A stretch of 64,000 nt of DNA from an uncultured Lachnospiraceae bacterium (GTDB lineage Bacteria; Bacillota; Clostridia; Lachnospirales; Lachnospiraceae): NCBI GenBank assembly GCA_910587155.1, contig CAJULA010000013.1:1-64000 (forward strand), in the 5' to 3' direction. The notes under the pieces were generated by a model, which was not told where the DNA came from, did not search any database, and saw nothing but the letters and a program-made list of their open reading frames with translations. A program made the position numbers and the translations under genes. Below, one piece after another: positions 49,038-56,532 of this stretch (within the stretch, counting starts at the first letter, position 1; the number at the start of each line of letters is the position of its first letter).

Positions 49038-50291
49038 TTAATCGCCTTTGCCCAAAACCGCCATAACACTGAGAGAGCCAAAGGAACCAAGCGCTGCCGC
49101 GCAGCCAAGTAAAAAAGCGCCCAGGAAAATTCCGTCCGCCATAAGCAGAACCGGAAAACGGGGCTGCCAAAGCAGTACTGCCGCCAGAGTGCCCACCAGA
49201 CAGGCAGCCGTCTCGATCACACAGTTTTCAGCCAGCAGGATAAGGAAGCAGTGTCTCCAGCTCATTCCCAGAGAACGCATGATGGCATATTCCGTTCTTC
49301 TGTCCTGAATCAACAGATAGCTGCACAAATATCCCGCAAATACAAGCATGCACAAGACAAAGGGCAACATGCCCTTCAGAATTGCCAGACTTTCCCGCAG
49401 ATTTTCCGCCGCCCGGATAAAAGCATCATCCCGCAGTGTCACCGCATTGCCGTCAAATCTGGGCTCCGCGTTTTTGCTCACAGGCAAAAGACGCAGGTCG
49501 TGCAGTTCGTCTTTACATGCATTCAGCGCAAACGGGTCCCTCACCGTAAAAGAAATGGAATCCGCCGTAAAAGGGATCTCCCGTTCGTGAAACAGTTTCC
49601 TGGCACTCTCAAACGGCAGAATCAGATGGGGACACCCCACTGTACCAGTGTATTCCTGTATCTCCATCACACCTACAATACGGCAATTCCCGCTGCCGAG
49701 CGGCTTAATCAATACTTCATTGCTCTCGGCATCAGCGTAATGATAATAAAAATAGGTAAGGAATATCGTATCTCCCAAAGCCAGATTGTTTTGCTCCATC
49801 GTGCTGCGGTCAATCATGCAGACCGCTTCCTCCGTCTCCAGAATCCGTTCATCCACGCCGTCCAGAAAACGGATCTCTTCCCTTTGCAGTCCCGGCACTC
49901 CCGCCAGATTGTTGGTTGCCACGATAAAAAAATTCAGATTGCCTTCCCATTCTTCCAGTGTAAACACTCCCAGGCCCGCCCGCAGGAGTACCGTAAAAAC
50001 CACATTGGTAATCTCCTTTGCATCCTGTATCCCCTGCACAGTCCTTTCCGGAATCTTCAGGTTGGCATCCAGCGAGCCGTTTAAATTGCTGATTTTTCCT
50101 GTTATCGGCATTGCCCCGGGCAATGCCGATAACTGAGAGACAGTGCTTTCCAGATTCTTTGCATACACAGACAGAAGAAAAACTGTCAGAAGACCTACGG
50201 CACCTGCCAGAAGACTCTTATGCCAGTGCCGCACGATCCCCCGGCCTATCAGCACTGCTGAAAATTTACCATAACTTCTGAAGCTGCGCAT
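49038..50291 (-). CDS. ABC transporter permease (FtsX/MacB type), small subunit
   Basis: A 417-residue permease with one N-terminal transmembrane helix (SLLAGAVGLLTVFLLSVYA), an extracellular domain of about 210 residues (MacB_PCD-like) and three C-terminal helices (MLPFVLCMLVFAGYLCSYLL, LVGTLAAVLLWQP, FLGAFLLGCAAALGSF). The sequence EYAIMRSLGMSWRHCFLILLAE is the coupling region. Start overlaps the anti-sigma-like gene by 26 bases. Confidence 0.85.
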   Translation of the reverse strand: MRSFRSYGKFSAVLIGRGIVRHWHKSLLAGAVGLLTVFLLSVYAKNLESTVSQLSALPGAMPITGKISNLNGSLDANLKIPERTVQGIQDAKEITNVVFTVLLRAGLGVFTLEEWEGNLNFFIVATNNLAGVPGLQREEIRFLDGVDERILETEEAVCMIDRSTMEQNNLALGDTIFLTYFYYHYADAESNEVLIKPLGSGNCRIVGVMEIQEYTGTVGCPHLILPFESARKLFHEREIPFTADSISFTVRDPFALNACKDELHDLRLLPVSKNAEPRFDGNAVTLRDDAFIRAAENLRESLAILKGMLPFVLCMLVFAGYLCSYLLIQDRRTEYAIMRSLGMSWRHCFLILLAENCVIETAACLVGTLAAVLLWQPRFPVLLMADGIFLGAFLLGCAAALGSFGSLSVMAVLGKGD

Positions 50292-50850
50292 AGCAGTCCT
50301 CTCCTTCCCGGAATAAGATCAGTTCCAGCATTTCCACCCGATTTCCCGCGTGATCCACAATCCGCAGGCGCATGCTACAGCGATGGACTGACGTCTCCTG
50401 CTCCGCATAGACCCACCAATATATCTTTCCCTCCTGGATCCGAATAAAATCAGGTCCCATAATCACCCCTTCCTGCTCAAACAGATATCGCTCAGGCAAT
50501 TCCAACTGAAAGACGCAGGCTGCTTCCACCGCTTTATCCTGTATGCCGGCTTTTTCCGGTTCCATTTTCAGAAGCTTCTGCCGTTGCCCCGGTTCCAGCT
50601 TTGTCCATTTGCCTGTGTCCGCAGCCGCATAAACAATAGCCGTGCCACCTTCCGCCCGCTTCCCTGCAGACAGATAACATACGGACAGGCAAAGCAGACA
50701 AAGCACTGCTGCCATCCTCATCAACCGACGTTTTTGGCACACTTTTCTTCGTCTCCATGCACATTGTTTCAGAATGCGCGCCCTGTCAGCTTCCGATAAG
50801 GTAATATGTGCCGCTGCTTGTGCCAGCCTCTCTTCCCACTGTTCAGACAT
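50266..50850 (-). CDS. Putative anti-sigma factor of the ECF operon
   Basis: A 194-residue protein with a cytoplasmic N-terminal domain of about 45 residues (SEQWEERLAQAAAHITLSEA), one transmembrane helix (MRMAAVLCLLCLSVCYL) and an extracellular domain of about 120 residues. It overlaps the ECF sigma gene by 8 bases. This order and topology fit anti-sigma factors that hold the sigma at the membrane until a signal is received. No zinc-binding HxxxCxxC motif of the ZAS type is visible. Confidence 0.65.
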   Translation of the reverse strand: MSEQWEERLAQAAAHITLSEADRARILKQCAWRRRKVCQKRRLMRMAAVLCLLCLSVCYLSAGKRAEGGTAIVYAAADTGKWTKLEPGQRQKLLKMEPEKAGIQDKAVEAACVFQLELPERYLFEQEGVIMGPDFIRIQEGKIYWWVYAEQETSVHRCSMRLRIVDHAGNRVEMLELILFREGEDCYAQLQKLW

Positions 50851-51331
50851 CTCTCCCGCCTCCCATCATTTCATATAACTGACGCCGGCCCCGTTCCAGG
50901 CGTTTGCGCACGGCTGCCTCCGTGATCCGCAGCAGACGGGCAATTTCCCCGCACCGATAGCCTTCCACATAGTAGAGCAGCAACACCTCCCGGTATTTGC
51001 AGGGCAATTCCAGCAGAGATTCCATAACCTGACGCTCCTGGCGCTCCTCATAACAGCGGGAAAGCTCTTCCATGGATATGCCGGGATGATTCCTGTAAAA
51101 CCGCAGTTTGTTTTTACAGAGATTGATCGTGACCCGAAGCAGCCATGCCTTACGGTGCTCCTCTTCCGCAAACTCCCTTCTGTGCTCCATATACCGGATC
51201 AGCACATCCTGCACTGCATCTTCTGCATCATATTTATTTTTCATCAATACAAACGCGGCGCGGTAAAGCATATCGCCATATGTGGCAAATACCGCCTCCA
51301 CATCTTTTCTTCTGCCGTGCAGAATCATCAC
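50843..51331 (-). CDS. ECF RNA polymerase sigma factor
   Basis: A 162-residue sigma-70 family factor of the extracytoplasmic function group. Region 2 includes YDAEDAVQDVLIRYMEHRREF and the WLLRVTINLCKNKLR helix; region 4 is LPCKYREVLLLYYVEGYRCG followed by the recognition helix ITEAAVRKRLERGRRQL. First gene of a transcript with the anti-sigma and ABC exporter genes, which are presumably its own targets. I did not find a clear autogenous promoter. Confidence 0.93.
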   Translation of the reverse strand: MMILHGRRKDVEAVFATYGDMLYRAAFVLMKNKYDAEDAVQDVLIRYMEHRREFAEEEHRKAWLLRVTINLCKNKLRFYRNHPGISMEELSRCYEERQERQVMESLLELPCKYREVLLLYYVEGYRCGEIARLLRITEAAVRKRLERGRRQLYEMMGGGRDV

Positions 51332-51402
51332 CGCCTTTATCTATAACACACCCGGGGACCTGAGATTGTGACAAGGGAAAAAATTATTTTTATCATACAT
51401 AA

Positions 51403-51442
51403 AAAAGCACATCTGTCCCTGCATGGAAACAAATGTGCTTTT
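51403..51442. terminator. Terminator of clpX-like gene
   Basis: AAAAGCACAT (51403-51412) pairs with ATGTGCTTTT (51433-51442); on the minus strand TTTTTT follows, about 25 bases after the stop. Confidence 0.75.
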
Positions 51443-51464
51443 ATCTTTTTCGGCTCTGACGGAT

Positions 51465-53048
51465 TTATTTTGCCTGCGTATCTGCCCGGGGCAGTTCATC
51501 CAGTTCAGAAAGCGTATATCCGTTCTTACGGATATCTATGACAGGCCCGCCCACGCCTTCTATATATTCTCTGGTGATGGTCACTCTGCCGATATTATCA
51601 TCTTTGGGTATCTCATACATGATATCCAGCATAAATTCCTCAATGATCGCCCGCAGCGCTCTGGCTCCGGTATCCTTCTTCAGCGCCTTGTCCGCAATGG
51701 CTTCCAGTGCGCCGTCATCAAATTCCAGCTTCACTTCATCCAGCGCCAACAGCTTCTGATACTGCTTGAGAATCGCGTTTTTAGGCTCTTTTAAGATCTT
51801 CACCATCATCTCTTTTGTCAGCCCTTCCAATGTATACAAAATGGGAAGCCTGCCAAGGAATTCCGGGATCATGCCAAATTTGCGCAGATCTTCTATCGTA
51901 ACCTTTTTTAAAATATTTTTATCTTTATCATATTTGTCCTTCAGTTCCGCATTGTAGCCGATCGAGGTCTGTTTGTTCAGACGCTGCTTGATGATCTCCT
52001 CCAGATCGGGAAACGCCCCGCCGCATATAAAGAGGATGTTTCTGGTATTGACCGTTGCTAACGGAACCATGGCATTCTTGCTGTTGGCGCCTACAGGCAC
52101 CTCCACATCCGCCCCTTCCAGCAGACGCAGCATTCCCTGCTGTACTGATTCTCCGCTTACATCACGCGAAGTGGTATTTTTCTTTTTGGCGATCTTGTCA
52201 ATCTCGTCAATAAAGATGATACCCTTTTCGGCCCGCTCCACATCATTCTCCGCGGCCGCCAGCAGTTTGGAAACCACGCTTTCGATGTCATCCCCGATAT
52301 AGCCTGCCTCCGTCAGGGAAGTGGCATCTGCGATGGCAAGCGGTACATCCAACAGTCTGGCCAGTGTGCGGACAAGATAAGTCTTGCCGCATCCCGTAGG
52401 CCCGATCATCAGCATATTGGACTTCTCGATCTCGATCTCATCCATTGTATCCGTTGCCACACGCTTATAATGGTTGTAGACAGCCACAGAGATCACCTTT
52501 TTGGCATGCTCCTGGCCCACGATATAATCGTCAAGCTGCGCTTTGATCTTATGCGGCGCCGGGATGTTCCTGATATCAAGAGTGGGCTGTGCCTTCTTTT
52601 TCTCTTTGCGCTTGCGGATCTTCTGTTTATTGGGGATACCGCCGTCCCCCTGCAGATCGGCAATATTCACAAAGCTGATACTGGGAAAGCCTTTTCCGTT
52701 TTTGTTGAGCTTATCAAGAGGTATATTGTTCAGCATCCCCTGATAATCAAACTGGCTGACCGTATCCATTGTCTTATGCATACAGTCATTGCATACGGAA
52801 ATATGATTGGGCAGTTTAAACATCTTGCCGGTCTTGCTCTCCGGGCGCCTGCAGATAAAACATACATCCTCAAATTCGCTCTCTTTTGTACCTTCCTTAT
52901 CGCTGCTGCTGCCGCCTGCCGTCTCTTCCTTCCCGTCATCCTGCTCCCGGCCATCTCCTGATGAATCTCTCTGGATGTCCTCTCTGTCATCCCGGGACTC
53001 ATCCGGCCATTCTTTTTCTATCTCATCATTATCATAGTAATCCGACAT
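51465..53048 (-). CDS. clpX: ClpX-like AAA+ unfoldase with extended acidic N-terminus
   Basis: A 527-residue protein, about 100 longer than usual ClpX. Residues 1-58 are highly acidic and low-complexity. The zinc-binding domain follows (VCFICRRPES, VCNDCMHKTMD), then a 50-residue linker with lysine-rich KIRKRKEKKK. The AAA+ core has Walker A GPTGCGKTYLVRTLAR, Walker B IIFIDEIDKI, the pore loop GYIGDDIES and sensor 2 DTGARALRAIIEEF. The ClpP-contact loop reads TSIGYNAEL, with Tyr where most ClpX have IGF. Divergent from an HtrA-type protease. Confidence 0.9.
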   Translation of the reverse strand: MSDYYDNDEIEKEWPDESRDDREDIQRDSSGDGREQDDGKEETAGGSSSDKEGTKESEFEDVCFICRRPESKTGKMFKLPNHISVCNDCMHKTMDTVSQFDYQGMLNNIPLDKLNKNGKGFPSISFVNIADLQGDGGIPNKQKIRKRKEKKKAQPTLDIRNIPAPHKIKAQLDDYIVGQEHAKKVISVAVYNHYKRVATDTMDEIEIEKSNMLMIGPTGCGKTYLVRTLARLLDVPLAIADATSLTEAGYIGDDIESVVSKLLAAAENDVERAEKGIIFIDEIDKIAKKKNTTSRDVSGESVQQGMLRLLEGADVEVPVGANSKNAMVPLATVNTRNILFICGGAFPDLEEIIKQRLNKQTSIGYNAELKDKYDKDKNILKKVTIEDLRKFGMIPEFLGRLPILYTLEGLTKEMMVKILKEPKNAILKQYQKLLALDEVKLEFDDGALEAIADKALKKDTGARALRAIIEEFMLDIMYEIPKDDNIGRVTITREYIEGVGGPVIDIRKNGYTLSELDELPRADTQAK

Positions 53049-53342
53049 GTATTTTCTCCTTTTCTCTTACTCCGCAGCTCTTTCTACCATCTCCCCTGTC
53101 GTGGCATCGAGCACAATATACTTTATTATATAACATCGTCTGTTTTCCGACAAGTTAACATTTTCTAAAAACCCTGCCAATCAATGGATATTAAAACAAT
53201 ACCACATTTTAATAAAATCTGCACAGTTTTATCACATTTTGGACACAAATCCCTACTATACTGAGTACAGATAAGCAAAAACAAAAACTTTTTCCCTGCC
53301 AGAAAGGGAACTGAACAAAGAGAAAGAAAAGAGGTTTTGATT
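53049..53342. other. Divergent regulatory region between clpX-like and htrA genes
   Basis: 294 bases, AT-rich. No open frame. The run CTACTATACTGAG at about 53253 and a TATATAACATC stretch near 53135 are plausible -10 elements for the two directions, without convincing -35 boxes. No CIRCE-like inverted repeat (TTAGCACTC) is seen. Confidence 0.4.
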
Positions 53343-54662
53343 ATGTATGGAAACAATTATCCCAATGATTATGGCAGTCATGGAAATCAGACACAGGGCG
53401 TTTACAGTGCATATCAAAGCGCGCCGCCCACAGAGACAGAGCCTGCCAAAAAGAAAAAGGAACATAAATTATTGAAAAAACTGGCAATCGCCGGGGGCCT
53501 GGGACTTTGTTTCGGCCTGTTTGCCGGGGCAGGTTTTTATGGCGTACAATCCGTGACCGGAATGATAAGCGGGGATACCAAAAAAGCGTCGGTCAGTACC
53601 CAGGCTTCTGCTCAGAATACCGGCATATCTTCCGTTGGTAATGTCAATAACATAACGGCAGTTACCACAGATGTGACCAGTGTGGTGGAGCGCACCATGC
53701 CGTCAGTCGTATCCATCACCAATGAATTTACGGAGCAGGCCAATTTTTTTGGACAGAAGATTGAAAATTCCAATCAGGCCAGCGGATCCGGCATTATTGT
53801 CGGAGAGAATGAAACAGAACTGCTGGTCGTGACCAATCAGCATGTGATCGCAAACGCGGATGCACTGCTTGTCCAGTTTATTGACGGGGAACAGGCACAG
53901 GCACAGGTAAAAGGCTATGATTCCGAAAAGGATCTGGCTGTGATAGCCGTACCGCTGGACAAGGTAGCGGATTCGACCAGAGCTGCGATCAGCGTGGCCA
54001 CACTGGGAGATTCCGATGCGCTGACCGTAGGCGAACCTGCCGTTGCCATCGGCAACGCGCTGGGATACGGCCCTTCGGTGACTACCGGCGTAATCAGTGC
54101 TCTGGACCGTGAAATCGAGGGGAACGGCAACGGCAATAAGCTGATCCAGACAGATGCCTCCATTAACCCCGGTAATTCCGGCGGCGGACTGTTTAATATG
54201 AACGGGGAAGTGATCGGCATCAATTCCAATAAGATCGGCGGCACTTTTGTAGAAGGTATGGGATACGCCATCCCCATCTCTTCCGCCAGACCCATTATCG
54301 AGGATCTGATGTCCAAGACAACAAAGGGAGAGAAGGTGTCGGATGCGGAAAAATCCTATCTGGGAATATCCGGTGTCAATGTGACCGAAGAAGTATCCCA
54401 GATGTATGGTCTGCCCAAGGGCGTCTATGTGGGGCAGGTTTATGAAGGCACCGCTGCCGAAAAGGCCGGCCTGGTGCGCGGGGATATTATCACAAAATTC
54501 GACGGCAGCAGCGTATCTTCCAGGGAGGAACTGCAGTCCATGATGTCCTATTATGCAGCCGGAACGGAAGTGGAGATCACAATCCAGCAGGGAACCCCCG
54601 GCGGATATCAGGAAAAGAAAATAAAGATCGTCCTTGGTTCGCGGGCCGAGGCAGATCAGTAA
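53343..54662 (+). CDS. HtrA/DegP-family S1C serine protease
   Basis: 439 residues from ATG 53343 (GAGG 8 bases upstream; a TTG two codons earlier is possible). A cytoplasmic Pro/Lys-rich start, one membrane anchor (LAIAGGLGLCFGLFAGAGFYG), then the trypsin-like domain with His in VVTNQHVIANAD, Asp in SEKDLAVIAVPL and Ser in NPGNSGGGLFNMNG. One PDZ domain lies at residues 340-430 (YVGQVYEGTAAEKAGLVRGDI). Acts outside the membrane in quality control of exported proteins. A terminator follows at 54681-54706. Confidence 0.94.
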   Translation: MYGNNYPNDYGSHGNQTQGVYSAYQSAPPTETEPAKKKKEHKLLKKLAIAGGLGLCFGLFAGAGFYGVQSVTGMISGDTKKASVSTQASAQNTGISSVGNVNNITAVTTDVTSVVERTMPSVVSITNEFTEQANFFGQKIENSNQASGSGIIVGENETELLVVTNQHVIANADALLVQFIDGEQAQAQVKGYDSEKDLAVIAVPLDKVADSTRAAISVATLGDSDALTVGEPAVAIGNALGYGPSVTTGVISALDREIEGNGNGNKLIQTDASINPGNSGGGLFNMNGEVIGINSNKIGGTFVEGMGYAIPISSARPIIEDLMSKTTKGEKVSDAEKSYLGISGVNVTEEVSQMYGLPKGVYVGQVYEGTAAEKAGLVRGDIITKFDGSSVSSREELQSMMSYYAAGTEVEITIQQGTPGGYQEKKIKIVLGSRAEADQ

Positions 54663-54680
54663 GAGACAGGGTAAGCAGAG

Positions 54681-54706
54681 ACAGTGTAGCCTATGGGCTA
54701 TACTGT
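54681..54706 (+). terminator. Terminator after the htrA gene
   Basis: ACAGTGTAGCC (54681-54691) pairs with GGCTATACTGT (54696-54706), followed by TTCTTGTT. Confidence 0.6.
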
Positions 54707-54757
54707 TTCTTGTTCTGTAAAATTATTTGTTAAAATCATGAAGAAAGAAATGCTATT

Positions 54758-55447
54758 ATGATTGAAGTAATCTGCAAAGAAAATTATTTTCTGGCCAGAG
54801 GCACTTTTTCCATTGGTCTGGCAGGTATATACGAAAATAAAAATTTTGATGATAAAAAAATCACAATTCGTCCTTCTCTGCATTATATGTTGAGAGAACT
54901 GGAAAAGGATACTTCCAGTCTTTATAACCCCCTGTTTCCATTTCTGAAAAATAAACGAAAAAAAGAAGAGTTGGCAAAAGGACTGGAAGTATATTACAAT
55001 CAGAAAGAGACCGAACTGAGACAGCATCTGAAAAAAATCAATGGAGATATTCTGTTTCATTTGTTCAGTTATATGGAACACTGTGCCTTTCCTTTTTGGG
55101 AAATGAAACAGGCAGTCATTTCAGGCTCTATGGATTTCCGTACACTCGATAAGCCGGAAAACCAGATTTATTCTCCTGAAAAATCAATACGCAACTATCA
55201 GGCAAATCTCTGTTATGGTTCCGGCAACGAAACTGTCCCAAAATCTGATATAGAAAGCAAGCTCAGAGAACTGTATCCCATGTTCAATTTTGATGGCCTC
55301 TATGCATCTGTCATTCCTGAATATCTGTGTCTGAACGGCCGTTTTCTGGAAGCCATATTTTCTGACAGCTGGGGCAGACATCTGTTTAACTTCGCGCTTA
55401 ACTGCCTCGATGAAAATTTTATGTGCTGTGAATGGGAAAATAACTGA
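54758..55447 (+). CDS. Hypothetical protein
   Basis: A 229-residue soluble protein with unusually low GC compared with its neighbours and a weak ribosome binding site (AAGAAAG, then ATTATG). Predicted mostly alpha-helical; features are many aromatic residues (YNPLFPFLKNKRKKEEL, HLFSYMEHCAFPFWEMKQ) and a C-terminal FMCCEWENN. I do not recognise the family. Its isolation between terminators suggests horizontal acquisition or a lineage-specific gene. Confidence 0.55.
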   Translation: MIEVICKENYFLARGTFSIGLAGIYENKNFDDKKITIRPSLHYMLRELEKDTSSLYNPLFPFLKNKRKKEELAKGLEVYYNQKETELRQHLKKINGDILFHLFSYMEHCAFPFWEMKQAVISGSMDFRTLDKPENQIYSPEKSIRNYQANLCYGSGNETVPKSDIESKLRELYPMFNFDGLYASVIPEYLCLNGRFLEAIFSDSWGRHLFNFALNCLDENFMCCEWENN

Positions 55448-55473
55448 TCTCCTCACCAACATTTCCTCTTATT

Positions 55474-56499
55474 CTACACGCTGACTTCCCCCGCCAGAAC
55501 CCGTTTGTAATCCTCATAATTTTTTTCCAGAAGGGCAGGCGTATCCAGTTCATACGGGCATTTGCTCCGGCACTGGTTGCAGTGCAGGCAATTCTCGATC
55601 TTTTTCATCTTCTGCTGTGCTTCTTCGGTAAGCTGGAGCGCAGACGGAGAACGGCGCAGAAGCAACGACATTCTGGCACAGTTGTTGATCTCGATTCCTG
55701 CCGGACAGGGCATGCAATACCCGCATCCTCTGCAGAATTCCCCCGCGAGCTCTTCTCTGTCCTTTTCGATCAGAGCCCGGATCTCCTCCGTCAAGGATGG
55801 CGGGCTGCTGATATAGGAAATAAATTCTTCCAGTTCCTCCGCTCTCTGCACACCCCAGATAGGCAGTACATTGTCGTACTGCGCCAGGTAGGCATAAGCC
55901 GCCGCCGAATCAGTAATCAGTCCGCCGGACAGGGCTTTCATGGCAATAAACCCAATCTCTTTTTCCTTGCAGGCACCAACAAGCGCAAGCTCCTTCTCTC
56001 CGCTCAGATAACAGAAAGGAAATTGCAGTGTCTCATACAGGCCACTGTCAATCGCCTCCTGTGCTACGGACAGCCGATGATTGGTAATACCGATATGGCG
56101 AACCATTCCTTTTTCCTTTGCCTCCAGCATGGCTTCATACAGCCCGCTGCCATCCCCTGGCATGGGGCAGAAAGAGGGGTTGTGAAACTGGTACAGATCC
56201 ACATAATCCGTCTGCAGATTCCGCAGAGATGTATGCAGATCCGCCCAGAAGCCTTCGGCCGTCTGCGCGCCTGTTTTGGTGGCGAGATACACCTGTTCCC
56301 GTATCCCGACAAGCGCCTCTCCCAGTTTTTCTTCGCTGTCCGTATAAAAGCGGGCCGTATCAAAGAAATTAATGCCGCCTTCAAACGCGCGCCGCACCAG
56401 TGAGACTGCCTCCTCTTTGGAAATGCGCTGCATGGGGAGCGCCCCGAAGCCGTTTTTATTTACCGTAATTCCTGTCTTACCAAGCGTGATTGTTACCAT
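55474..56499 (-). CDS. Aldo/keto reductase with C-terminal 4Fe-4S cluster motifs
   Basis: A 341-residue protein. Residues 1-255 form the AKR barrel (GINFFDTARFYTDSEEKLGEA, DYVDLYQFHNPS; the DYHK set is partly kept with Asp, Tyr and Lys in ATKTG). Residues 265-330 carry iron-sulfur motifs CRGCGYCMPCPAGIEI and CLHCNQCRSKCPYEL, each CxxCxxCxxxCP type, so it may transfer electrons between ferredoxin-like partners and an aldehyde or ketone. Substrate unknown. The predicted start at 56499 has a weak ribosome binding site. Confidence 0.88.
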   Translation of the reverse strand: MVTITLGKTGITVNKNGFGALPMQRISKEEAVSLVRRAFEGGINFFDTARFYTDSEEKLGEALVGIREQVYLATKTGAQTAEGFWADLHTSLRNLQTDYVDLYQFHNPSFCPMPGDGSGLYEAMLEAKEKGMVRHIGITNHRLSVAQEAIDSGLYETLQFPFCYLSGEKELALVGACKEKEIGFIAMKALSGGLITDSAAAYAYLAQYDNVLPIWGVQRAEELEEFISYISSPPSLTEEIRALIEKDREELAGEFCRGCGYCMPCPAGIEINNCARMSLLLRRSPSALQLTEEAQQKMKKIENCLHCNQCRSKCPYELDTPALLEKNYEDYKRVLAGEVSV

Positions 56500-56532
56500 T
56501 GTTTTCTCCTATTCCAGTTCCTCATCTCTTTT

